A DNA stretch of 33,126 bases, taken from positions 1-33,126 of the forward strand of contig JBDTUE010000022.1 in assembly GCA_040007895.1 (NCBI GenBank), in the 5' to 3' direction. The notes beneath the pieces were generated by a model. The model was not told the origin of the DNA. It did no database searches and was given only the letters and a program-made list of their open reading frames with translations. Shown one piece after another: positions 9,209-17,802 of this stretch; within the stretch, counting starts at the first letter, position 1, and each line of letters starts with the position of its first letter. The stretch comes from JADJLQ01 sp040007895 (GTDB lineage: Bacteria; Bacteroidota; Bacteroidia; Chitinophagales; Saprospiraceae). The position numbers and the translations under genes are program-made.

Positions 9209-9704
9209 ATAATCCAGATTGAATAATTTTTTCTTTAAGACTGAGTCGTGCCCTGTGAAGATTTACTTTAACCTGGGCCAATGGAATACCACAGGCTTCA
9301 GCAATCTCATCGTAGGAAAGCCCTTCTATATCACGAAGATGAATGACCATCTTTTGTTTTTCCGGCATTTGCTCAATGAGTTTTTTAATTAAATTCATCA
9401 ATTGGCTTTTAGATGTTTGTTCATGTGGATTATCTTGTTTGTCGGCCACCTGAACTTGTGTATTGATATCTAAATGAACTTTTCTGGCTCTTATCCGATC
9501 GATACAAAGATTCCGCGTCACGGTATACATCCATCCATCCAGGTTATCGATCTTATGCAAGTCATCTCTCCTGTCCCATATTTTTATCAACACATCTTGA
9601 ACAATGTCTTTCGCTTCTTCTTCTTTTTGTATAAGACGCATGGCAAATCGGAAGATTTTGTCTTGATGAGTCCTGACAAAGTCACGGAATTCCAGCTGAT
9701 CCAT
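9195..9704 (-). CDS. ECF-family RNA polymerase sigma factor
   Basis: The 169-residue protein has sigma region 2 (about 10-75, including AKDIVQDVLIKIWDRRDDL and the DNA-melting stretch GWMYTVTRNLCIDRIRA) and region 4 (about 105-160, with the helix-turn-helix GLSYDEIAEACGIPLAQVKVNLHRAR split as LSYDEIAEACGI then VKVNLHRARL). Regions 1 and 3 are absent, as in ECF factors. It heads a four-gene unit with the overlapping anti-sigma-like gene and two DUF4252 genes. A TAAATTTG box lies about 26 bases upstream of its ATG. The class fits, but the stimulus is unknown. Confidence 0.93.
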   Translation of the reverse strand: MDQLEFRDFVRTHQDKIFRFAMRLIQKEEEAKDIVQDVLIKIWDRRDDLHKIDNLDGWMYTVTRNLCIDRIRARKVHLDINTQVQVADKQDNPHEQTSKSQLMNLIKKLIEQMPEKQKMVIHLRDIEGLSYDEIAEACGIPLAQVKVNLHRARLSLKEKIIQSGLYGHL

Positions 9705-9730
9705 TGTACGAAAGAGTTGACGGTTGTTAA

Positions 9731-9738
9731 CAAATTTA
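9731..9738 (-). promoter_or_regulatory. Candidate -7 promoter box for the ECF sigma operon
   Basis: On the minus strand this reads TAAATTTG, a full match to TAnnTTTG. It ends 26 bases before the sigma ATG. I found no good -33 box at the usual distance. This box would be read by the housekeeping sigma factor. Confidence 0.4.
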
Positions 9739-9963
9739 GGTTACAGTCACATTGCTTTTTTATTGATTTGTACAAATTCAATCAAAATATTGAAAAAATT
9801 AGCTTCCCCTATCTGAACCATTGCCTGTTTACAGATCTTAATCAAAGCTTTGAATATCAAATATTTATAATTGAATTGCTGACTCCGGTCAGTTCTAAGG
9901 TAGATATTATTTTAATTATATCTAAAAAAACATAGTAAAAGTACAGACCAGGATATTACAGCT

Positions 9964-9971
9964 TAATTTTG
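9964..9971 (+). promoter_or_regulatory. -7 promoter box for the LptF/G-type permease gene
   Basis: TAATTTTG is a full match to the Bacteroidota -7 consensus TAnnTTTG and ends 6 bases before the ATG at 9978. A transcript starting from it would be leaderless or nearly so. The same octamer with the same 6-base spacing is found before the Xre gene at 30046. Confidence 0.55.
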
Positions 9972-9977
9972 TTCCTT

Positions 9978-11582
9978 ATGAATTTCCTCCTCGGAAGATT
10001 AAAAAAAATCGACCGGTTATTAATCTCATCTTTTATTCCGCCACTGATCTTGTCTTTTTTGATTGCATTGTTTGTATTGACTATGCAGTTTTTCTGGCTT
10101 TATATCGATGAAATTATGGGCAAAGGCATCGGTTTTTTTCAGATGCTGGAATTGATTATGTATTTGACTGTATCCTTTGTGCCGCTCGCTTTGCCTATGT
10201 CCGTCTTATTGTCTTCTGTCATGATATTTGGTAATCTGGCGGAACGCTATGAATTATCAAGTATGAAATCTGCGGGCATCAGTTTGCTTCGAATTATGGC
10301 CCCTATAGTGGGAATGTGTATGGGGATAGCCCTCATTTCATTTTTAGCCTCCAATTTTATTATTCCAAAATCCAACCTCAAATTTCTTACCAGGTTATAT
10401 GATATCCGAAGGCAAAAACCGGCACTGGCGATTGAGGAGGGTGTTTTTAATAATGACTTCTATGGATATTCCATTTTTGTTGGTAAAAAACATGCTGATA
10501 AAACTACGATTGAAGATGTCATTATTTATGATCAAAGCAAGAGTAATGATTTGATCTTATGCACAAAAGCCAAATCCGGTAAAATGTATACGACTGAACG
10601 AGGTAAAAGATTTGTGCTGGAATTAGCAGATGGAGAACAGGTGGAAGAGCCTAGTCCTACCTACAAACAAGGAGGAAGGAAAAATTATCCGTTTGTACGA
10701 ACCAAGTTTGCAACCTATGTAAAATCATTTGACCTGGAAGAATTTGATGCTGGAGTAACAGATGAAAACCGGTTTTCAGATAATCAGAAGATGTTAAGCA
10801 ACAGGCAGATTTTAATTCAAATTGATACGATTCGTAAAACGATAACCGATGGGGAGAAAAAAGTTGGTCTCGGGATTACAAAAATGTTTGATACGACGAC
10901 CTATGTTGAAGAAAAAAAACTGGACAAGAGTATAATCGATTCTATTAAAGATTCCTCCAACGTAGCACCGGTCACTGCTAAAATTGATAGCGTTAATGCA
11001 GTTCGGCATATCTCTTCAACCTTTAGCCTGGCTAATGTGTTTAAAAAACCTGAATCGCCGGTGGAGATTGATCTTAAGCCGGGACTTAAAGTTGATCACT
11101 TTTACGAATTACTGGACAGTTCAAAAAAAGCAAAATTATTCAAAGAAACAGGGTCAGCTGCCAATCTTGTTCAGTCTGAAATAGTCAACGTAATATATAC
11201 TCTTCAATCTTTCAGAAAAAAAGAAATATTGCATTGGCAACAATATTATCAGAAATATACGCTGGCCATTGCATGTATTATTTTCTTGTTTATTGGTGCA
11301 CCTATGGGAGCTATTGTCCGGAAAGGTGGATTCGGTTATCCATTGCTTATCGGTATTATCTTTTTTATAGTGTATATCATGGCCTCCAAGACGTTTGAAA
11401 AACTTACTGACACCTTAGTACTGAATGTAACCGTAGGCATGTGGACCACCACTTTCCTTATTTCATTAATCGGTATATTTCTGACATTCAGAGCGTCTAA
11501 AGATGTTTCGTCAAATATTTTTTCCAACGCTCAAACATGGCTCTCCAAACTCTTTAAAAGAAAAATAAGTCCGAAAGAATAG
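9978..11582 (+). CDS. LptF/LptG (YjgP/YjgQ) family permease, enlarged
   Basis: The protein has 534 residues from the ATG at 9978; the frame extends to a TTG three codons upstream that lies in the promoter box. N-terminal membrane segments lie around 17-40, 50-75 and 95-120, with the family phrase LALPMSVLLSSVMIFGNLAERYE. The C-terminal part has three more segments, with GAPMGAIVRKGGFGYPL, a strong LptF/G marker. Family members form the inner-membrane part of the LPS export ABC machine with LptB. At 534 residues it is much longer than the roughly 360 of E. coli LptF; the excess is in the periplasmic part (about 265-400), including a lysine/aspartate-rich stretch. Whether it is the F or the G partner cannot be told. 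Confidence 0.88.
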   Translation: MNFLLGRLKKIDRLLISSFIPPLILSFLIALFVLTMQFFWLYIDEIMGKGIGFFQMLELIMYLTVSFVPLALPMSVLLSSVMIFGNLAERYELSSMKSAGISLLRIMAPIVGMCMGIALISFLASNFIIPKSNLKFLTRLYDIRRQKPALAIEEGVFNNDFYGYSIFVGKKHADKTTIEDVIIYDQSKSNDLILCTKAKSGKMYTTERGKRFVLELADGEQVEEPSPTYKQGGRKNYPFVRTKFATYVKSFDLEEFDAGVTDENRFSDNQKMLSNRQILIQIDTIRKTITDGEKKVGLGITKMFDTTTYVEEKKLDKSIIDSIKDSSNVAPVTAKIDSVNAVRHISSTFSLANVFKKPESPVEIDLKPGLKVDHFYELLDSSKKAKLFKETGSAANLVQSEIVNVIYTLQSFRKKEILHWQQYYQKYTLAIACIIFLFIGAPMGAIVRKGGFGYPLLIGIIFFIVYIMASKTFEKLTDTLVLNVTVGMWTTTFLISLIGIFLTFRASKDVSSNIFSNAQTWLSKLFKRKISPKE

Positions 11583-11596
11583 GCGAACATTTTAAT

Positions 11597-14173
11597 TTAC
11601 AATTTGATAAATCTTTTGTGAAGATAGAAAGGACTTTGATCCGTAGTTATTTTCCCAAGGAGTACCATTGTATATGTCCCCTGGTTGAGTGAATGAATAT
11701 CAATATTGAATGAAGTAGATCCGGATACCGGGTTGACAAAATCATGAATGTAAACGGATTGTCCCAGCATATTCATAATATTAATGGAGCAGGTGGCAGG
11801 TTTTAATAAATTGAACTTGGTATTTATTTGATCCGATGCCGGGTTGGGAGATATTAAAAATGATTGTAAAGATGAATTGATTACATCTTTGTTTGGTATG
11901 GTGAATGCCAATGGACTTTCATATACCCCGTTGCCATGAGTGGCCAGTTTTATCTGATCGGTTTGTGAAGATATAGTCATGCTCATGGCCATTACTGCAG
12001 TAGGTAGCCCTTCCATGAATCGCTCCCATTTTAATCCTCCGTCTGAAGAAATATAAACGCCTAAATCATTTCCTACATAAATCTCTTTAGTATTCTTCGG
12101 ATTAATCGCTATACAATTGGTCGGCACATCAGGTAACCCATTATCTATATTTTTCCAGGTATCACCGCCATCGATAGATTTATACAAATGACTATTGACT
12201 CCAAATCCCGATAAAGCTATATATATGATTTTCCCATTGATCGGATCAAAACAAATATCCATTACAGATTGATAGGGGAGGTCATTGATTCGTGTCCAGG
12301 TTATACCACCATTGGTACTTTTAAATAATTTTGGTACAGAAAGAAGCCCTTCCAGCGGAGAAGTACTTGCCAATAGCAGGGAACGATCAGTCGGTGAAAC
12401 ACCTAATGTAAGTATAGTGGAATTTGCGTCTAATGGATTTGTTTGCAAAGACCTCCAGGAAGCAGGATTACCATTGTTCTCATTTAAATAAACTTTTTGA
12501 GCTCCGGCATAGATTGAATTGGGGGCCGAAGGAATTATTTCAAAAGGGGTATTGAAGGATTTACCTTCCACCTCAAAAGAATTATTGGCAGGCTTGATAT
12601 AATCAAATGTTTTACCTCCATCGAGAGACCGGTTCAATCCGAAATTCTGATACGTGCCAAAAATTATTTTTTCATTCATTGGGTTAATAGCTGTAGACAT
12701 GCCATCACCACCAATCACTTTTATCCAGCCATCCTGACCGTCATAAATAGCAGTTCCATTGTCCTGCATTCCGCCGATTGCAAAGTTTGGATTGGATTTT
12801 GATGCTGAAAAGTTTGCATAAAATTGGGTGGTCTGATACCCTCCGTTTCTACCTTCAAAACTCATTCCCCGGTTGGTAGAAACGAAAATGCCACCATCCG
12901 TGGCAAAATAGATTTCATTGGGTTTTAAAGGATGAAAATAGGTTGCATGAATATCAGCGTGGACATAGATATCATACGAACTTTCTGCTCCACCTACCGG
13001 TACTCTTCCCATATCCCCGGCATCCCATGAAGAAATATTTAGAAAATTTTTCCCTTTATGCTCTGAGATATAGGCATTTTGACCTACATATGAAATATAA
13101 TCCGGATTCGTCGGATCTATAGCAATATCGTGCGAATACCATCCTTGCACATTGGCGACATCTGTGGAATTCATCATATCCCAGGTAGTGCCGCCATCAA
13201 TACTCATAAAAAGACCAACCGAACGCAACTCATTTGCAATAGATGCATAAAGAATATTGGGATTGCTTTTGCTTATGTCGAGTAATGCTTTTCCTGAATA
13301 ACTTTCGGGCAATCCATTTTTTAATTTAACAAAGCTTACCCCGGAATTATTCGATTTATATATTCCACTAATAGCATTGTCCTGGTAGCTGCCATGAGTT
13401 ACATAGATGATCTCGGGATTATTAATATTAATATCAAAATCAACGGCCATTGGAACGTCATGTATCAGTGTCCAGGTATTACCCTGATTGGTGGATTTAT
13501 ATAACCCCTGGGTAGTAGCAGCATAAATGATCTGGTCATCATAAGGATCAAACTTCATGGTTTGCACGCCGGATATTACACTTTGAGTAAGGGGAAGTGA
13601 TTGAGTCCACGATTTACCTCCATTAATAGATTTGAGAATCCCCATTCCATATGTACCTCGTGTGGTACGGTCTATAATGCCCGGCACGGATGCATGTTTG
13701 TTATAAACTTCACCTGTGCCTACAAATAAAATATCAGGATTCCTGGGACTGATCAAAATAGAAGCAATAGAATATACAGGAAAATTAATAGGTACTTGTT
13801 GCCATGCGTTATAACCAATACCAGATGAATATGATTTCCAAAGTCCACCACTGGCAGAACCTGCATAAATGATATTTGGATCCGTCGGATGAAATGCCAG
13901 ACACAAAGTGCGTCCTCCGATGTTTTTGGGACCTAAAGATTTCCATTGTGCCTTATCGGCAGAACGCAAATTTTTTTTACTCGCTTCATAAGCAAGCAAG
14001 ATGCGATCACTTTCTATAACATTGGGTTCAGGAAACCGGGCGCGAATCCACTCATTTAAAGCAAGACCGGCTCCGCTCTGGCCACCCTCTTCTTCTTCCG
14101 ACTCCCGGTAAGTTTCTTTACATGAAACCAAAATTAAGCCTGCTACCACCAGAATCAGTCGGAAAAAATTCAT
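11597..14173 (-). CDS. BNR/Asp-box repeat lipoprotein with T9SS sorting domain
   Basis: The 858-residue protein starts with a type II signal peptide; the lipobox LVSC places the lipidated Cys at 18, followed by Lys-Glu and an acidic run (SEEEE). A sortilin/VPS10-like beta-propeller region carries about nine Asp-box repeats, such as STNQGNTW, SIDGGTTW, SLDGGKTF, STNGGITW and SIDGGDTW. The last roughly 80 residues match a type A T9SS sorting domain (FLISPNPASDQI, then LNQGTYTMVLLG). No catalytic residues for sialidase are recognisable, so an enzyme role is not claimed. The protein is likely on the cell surface. It ends 14 bases from the convergent permease gene. Confidence 0.82.
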   Translation of the reverse strand: MNFFRLILVVAGLILVSCKETYRESEEEEGGQSGAGLALNEWIRARFPEPNVIESDRILLAYEASKKNLRSADKAQWKSLGPKNIGGRTLCLAFHPTDPNIIYAGSASGGLWKSYSSGIGYNAWQQVPINFPVYSIASILISPRNPDILFVGTGEVYNKHASVPGIIDRTTRGTYGMGILKSINGGKSWTQSLPLTQSVISGVQTMKFDPYDDQIIYAATTQGLYKSTNQGNTWTLIHDVPMAVDFDININNPEIIYVTHGSYQDNAISGIYKSNNSGVSFVKLKNGLPESYSGKALLDISKSNPNILYASIANELRSVGLFMSIDGGTTWDMMNSTDVANVQGWYSHDIAIDPTNPDYISYVGQNAYISEHKGKNFLNISSWDAGDMGRVPVGGAESSYDIYVHADIHATYFHPLKPNEIYFATDGGIFVSTNRGMSFEGRNGGYQTTQFYANFSASKSNPNFAIGGMQDNGTAIYDGQDGWIKVIGGDGMSTAINPMNEKIIFGTYQNFGLNRSLDGGKTFDYIKPANNSFEVEGKSFNTPFEIIPSAPNSIYAGAQKVYLNENNGNPASWRSLQTNPLDANSTILTLGVSPTDRSLLLASTSPLEGLLSVPKLFKSTNGGITWTRINDLPYQSVMDICFDPINGKIIYIALSGFGVNSHLYKSIDGGDTWKNIDNGLPDVPTNCIAINPKNTKEIYVGNDLGVYISSDGGLKWERFMEGLPTAVMAMSMTISSQTDQIKLATHGNGVYESPLAFTIPNKDVINSSLQSFLISPNPASDQINTKFNLLKPATCSINIMNMLGQSVYIHDFVNPVSGSTSFNIDIHSLNQGTYTMVLLGKITTDQSPFYLHKRFIKL

Positions 14174-14204
14174 GAGATATTAAAACAATGTATAATATGA
14201 AATG

Positions 14205-14212
14205 CAAATATA
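14205..14212 (-). promoter_or_regulatory. Candidate -7 promoter box for the BNR lipoprotein gene
   Basis: On the minus strand this reads TATATTTG, a full match to TAnnTTTG. It ends 31 bases before the ATG at 14173, which leaves room for a short leader. No clear -33 box is seen. Confidence 0.4.
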
Positions 14213-14404
14213 ATAAACAGGTTAAATGTAAAAAATCATTTAACTCTTATTTTGATTTCGTTAATGGGCGAGAGACAAAATGCTTTAGAACTAAAACAAT
14301 TATTAGTTAATTTCTATGAAAGGGTTTGAAAATCAGTTTTATTATTTAATTACAGTCTAATCATTCAGTATAGTTGAGAGATCAGGAGACCCTTTATCTT
14401 ATGA

Positions 14405-14425
14405 GGTAAAAAACCTATTTTTACC
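14405..14425. repeat. Perfect 8-bp palindrome on the promoter of the Dna2-like gene
   Basis: GGTAAAAA and TTTTTACC form a perfect inverted repeat around a 5-base spacer, ending 4 bases before the ATG at 14430. The right half overlaps TATTTTTA (14416-14423), a near match to the -7 box. Position and symmetry fit an operator for a dimeric repressor, or a short hairpin at the very start of the mRNA. No regulator gene is adjacent. The AT-rich arms mean chance is possible. Confidence 0.4.
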
Positions 14426-14429
14426 AGAC

Positions 14430-17400
14430 ATGATTGAGGGAAAAGAGGCTATTGCTTCATTGATATACCAGGAACTGGAAGACATCCAAAAAGTTGGTCT
14501 TCTCGACACACCCAGGACTGTAAGCCGATTATATCAGGCTGTCAATTATTTTTTTAACAGAATTACAGTCAACGAAAAAATATATTTCACCACTTTATTT
14601 TCCAGGATGGTTTTCGCAGGAATCCATTACAAGATTCCCAGAAGAGATTTGTCCCTGCTACATCATTTCAGGAAGCTTGCACATCAGACTATTTACAATG
14701 AAAGTAAACCTGGTCCATTTTCAATGGAACAGCTCATCGAGCTTGGTGTCTATAGTCTCAATCATATCGTAGCCTATATCTGTCAGACAAAATCACCATT
14801 GGTATTTATGTCCTGGGAGCATGAAACCTGGGATGTATTATTTATAGAGCCCAAATTTGAAAAGATAATACCTCATTGCAGAGTATTGATTACCCAATCT
14901 GATCTTTTAGACTTCATGCTGACAGGGGTGAGTGAAGAATATCCTCATCATGCTGTGCATATTAAGTACAATGTGACCGGTATCAATGATGCACAGACTG
15001 AATTAATCAAAGCCTATCTAGCCTTACAACCTTTACCGCTGTCGCTTCAACTCATAGATATTGAAGTAGAAACGGGAGGTGATTGGATCCCACACCAGTT
15101 AGTAATAGAACCGGATTATCTGGTGGATGTAACTTCCATAGCGGAATGTTTTAAAGACTTTGGAGTATTGACCTGGTCATACCTGCTGAATAAATTCAAA
15201 CAAAAGCCGGCTAGTCAAAGTATTTTATTAGGAAACGCAGCTAACTTTTTTTTAGATGAAATCCTCGTCAACCCGGAAGTTTCATTTATAAGCCTGATGA
15301 AATCGTTTTTCAAAATTTATCCTTTGGAGTGTACTGTACTCGAAGACCGGGAAGTATTGGATCTCAATGTAAAAGCAAGGACTCATTATCACAATCTCAA
15401 GCGCGTCATCCAGGAAGAATTCGAATCCATCGGCATTGAATCAGAGGGAATTTATCTTGAGCCAACATTTATCTCAGCGATCTATGGGATACAGGGACGG
15501 TTGGATCTGTATCATGAAAAACCAGGGAAACAAAAAGCGCATATTATTGAATTAAAAAGCAGTAAGCCTTATAAAACGAATGCATACGGTATTAATGCTA
15601 ATAATTACATTCAGACTTTATTATATGATCTATTGATCCGGTCCGTGTTTAACAATAAAATGAAGTTGTCTTCGTACATCTTATATTCTCAGCAGGATCA
15701 AAAAGCATTGCGATTTGCACCTCCTGTAAAAGCACAACAAATTGATGCGCTGGCTGTCAGAAACGAATTAGTAATCATGGAACTCCGCCTCACCCGCAAT
15801 GATTTGCTGGATTCCATGTTATCGACGTTACAACCAGGCATCCTTCCTGTGATGCAGGGATTCATAGCCAATGATTTACAGGAATTTCAGAATTTCTATA
15901 CTGGATTGAATAAGATTGAAAAAGACTACTTGCTCGAATTCACCGGTTTTATTGCGCGGGAACATCACCTTGCTAAAGTAGGGGAGCATAGTGATGAATC
16001 CAATAATGGAATGGCATCTCTTTGGCTAAACAACAGGTTAGAGAAAGAGGAAAACTTTAATATACTCAGTCATCTTGCTTTTAAAGAAGAAAAGACACAA
16101 GGAGAAGATCAATTGCTGGTATTCATACGCACGGAAGAATCAAACAAACTTGCTAATTTCAGGCAAGGGGATATAGGAGTCCTATATCCGCATACTACCT
16201 CAGGAGTTTCCGCACTGGAACACCAGATATTTAAATGTACTATTATTGAATTAGCAGGGGATACCTTAGTCCTTCGCTTGAGAAATAAACAACGGAGGAA
16301 CCAGGTATTTACTAAATGGGCATATTGGAATCTTGAGCATGATCTTATTGATAGTAGTTTCCAGGCTCTCTATAGAAGTGTAAGTGATTTTCTGATGGGA
16401 GATCCTATAAAAAAACAATTGTTATTTGGTCTGACTCCACCACGAATTCCTGAAGTGGAAGATACTTCCATCTTACTGTCTGAAGATTTAAATGATGAAC
16501 AAAAATTGATCCTTCGCAAAATAATTAAGATCAAAGATTATTTTTTGCTTTGGGGTCCTCCGGGTACCGGGAAGACCAGCATTATGCTGAGATCCCTTGG
16601 CCAATTTATTATCAATAATACGGATGAACAAATTTTATTTCTTGCCTATACAAATAGGGCAGTGGATGAAATCTGTGAAGCACTGCATGGCGTATCACTT
16701 GATTTTTTGAGAATAGGTTCCAGGCATACAGCGCAAAAAAAATTCTGGAAATATTTCCTTGATGAACAAGCAGGTTCAATAGAAAGAAGATCTGAATTCC
16801 GAAACCTGATTGCATCCCATCGGATCATCGTTGGCACTTTATCCTCTATCAATGGGAAAGCCGAACTTTTTAAGTTGAAAAACTTTGATTGGGTGATAGT
16901 AGATGAAGCATCACAGATCCTTGAACCAATGCTGGTAGGATTATTGCCAAAAGCCGTGAAATGGGTGTTGATTGGGGATCATCGTCAGATGCCGGCCGTA
17001 GTGGTTCAACGTAGAGAAGATAGTGAGATTCATTCCAGTGAATTGAAAGAAACGGGTTTATTGAATCTTCGTAATTCTTTATTTGAACGATTAATGAATA
17101 CCTGTAAAAAACATCAATGGAACTGGGCCTTCGATATTCTTCGTGAACAAGGGAGAATGCACAAGGATATTATGAAATTCCCGAGCCAGCATTTTTACCA
17201 GGGAGAACTGAAAGTATTAAATCAACCTGAGGCATTATATGAACTTGAACGACCACTTCATTATAAAATAGTACCATCCGGTACATCTTTATTGAAAAGA
17301 ATTGCATCCAGCAGGATGTTGTTTTTAGATACACCTTCGGACAATCAAGGCCGATCTAAAATCAATGTCTACGAAGCGGCCCTGGTCGTACAATGTATTA

Positions 17401-17801
17401 AAAACATTAGAGAATTATTGACGTCCAATAATATGGAAATTAAGCACGATACGATCGGCGTCATCACTCCCTATCGTGCCCAAATATCTCAAATCCGTAA
17501 AGTAATGCAGGATGAAAACCTCGATCCGGATTCTCTGACGATAGATACGGTAGAACGATACCAGGGAGGTGCAAGGGATATAGTGATACTATCCTTATGT
17601 ACCAATCGCTTCAGTCAGGTGCAAAACATGATCTCTTTATCTGATGATGGAGTAGACAGAAAATTAAATGTGGCTCTTACTCGGGCAAGAAAACATTTGA
17701 TTATCATAGGAAATGAAGAAATACTTTCTAATTACCCGGTATATAAAGAATTAATCGGCTATTGCCGGCTGTGTGAAGCGAATGGGATTGATTCTAAATG
17801 A
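14430..17801 (+). CDS. Dna2-like PD-(D/E)XK nuclease - SF1B helicase
   Basis: The 1123-residue protein has three parts. Residues 1 to about 300 match nothing I recognise. A PD-(D/E)XK nuclease follows, with Asp359 in GRLDLY and Glu374/Lys376 in HIIELKSS. From about 560 there is a Dna2/Upf1-type SF1B helicase: beta-barrel region, Q-motif LNDEQKLIL, Walker A GPPGTGKTS (709-717), DEAS (825-828), motif III IGDHRQMPAV, then ITPYRAQ, TIDTVERYQGGARDI and VALTRARKHL. Such enzymes unwind DNA 5' to 3' and trim flaps or ends. The four cysteines that hold an iron-sulphur cluster in Dna2 and Cas4 nucleases are absent: only Cys301 lies nearby and no CX2CX5C follows. It may act in repair or in defence; no other defence gene adjoins it. 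Confidence 0.82.
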   Translation: MIEGKEAIASLIYQELEDIQKVGLLDTPRTVSRLYQAVNYFFNRITVNEKIYFTTLFSRMVFAGIHYKIPRRDLSLLHHFRKLAHQTIYNESKPGPFSMEQLIELGVYSLNHIVAYICQTKSPLVFMSWEHETWDVLFIEPKFEKIIPHCRVLITQSDLLDFMLTGVSEEYPHHAVHIKYNVTGINDAQTELIKAYLALQPLPLSLQLIDIEVETGGDWIPHQLVIEPDYLVDVTSIAECFKDFGVLTWSYLLNKFKQKPASQSILLGNAANFFLDEILVNPEVSFISLMKSFFKIYPLECTVLEDREVLDLNVKARTHYHNLKRVIQEEFESIGIESEGIYLEPTFISAIYGIQGRLDLYHEKPGKQKAHIIELKSSKPYKTNAYGINANNYIQTLLYDLLIRSVFNNKMKLSSYILYSQQDQKALRFAPPVKAQQIDALAVRNELVIMELRLTRNDLLDSMLSTLQPGILPVMQGFIANDLQEFQNFYTGLNKIEKDYLLEFTGFIAREHHLAKVGEHSDESNNGMASLWLNNRLEKEENFNILSHLAFKEEKTQGEDQLLVFIRTEESNKLANFRQGDIGVLYPHTTSGVSALEHQIFKCTIIELAGDTLVLRLRNKQRRNQVFTKWAYWNLEHDLIDSSFQALYRSVSDFLMGDPIKKQLLFGLTPPRIPEVEDTSILLSEDLNDEQKLILRKIIKIKDYFLLWGPPGTGKTSIMLRSLGQFIINNTDEQILFLAYTNRAVDEICEALHGVSLDFLRIGSRHTAQKKFWKYFLDEQAGSIERRSEFRNLIASHRIIVGTLSSINGKAELFKLKNFDWVIVDEASQILEPMLVGLLPKAVKWVLIGDHRQMPAVVVQRREDSEIHSSELKETGLLNLRNSLFERLMNTCKKHQWNWAFDILREQGRMHKDIMKFPSQHFYQGELKVLNQPEALYELERPLHYKIVPSGTSLLKRIASSRMLFLDTPSDNQGRSKINVYEAALVVQCIKNIRELLTSNNMEIKHDTIGVITPYRAQISQIRKVMQDENLDPDSLTIDTVERYQGGARDIVILSLCTNRFSQVQNMISLSDDGVDRKLNVALTRARKHLIIIGNEEILSNYPVYKELIGYCRLCEANGIDSK

Positions 17802-17802
17802 T

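Noticed and set aside
9474..9935. 153-codon plus-strand frame across the sigma gene start and the intergenic region
   Set aside because: It is antisense to the well-supported ECF sigma gene for half its length, has no family resemblance, and is rich in Phe/Ile as expected of AT-rich non-coding DNA.
9705..9977. 273-base divergent gap between the sigma gene and the permease gene, checked for small RNA, repeats or small genes
   Set aside because: Apart from the two -7 boxes listed I saw no hairpin, repeat or convincing small ORF.
14174..14429. 256-base divergent gap between the BNR lipoprotein and Dna2-like genes, checked for small genes or RNA
   Set aside because: Only a -7 box and the palindrome at the far end stand out; the remainder is plain AT-rich sequence.
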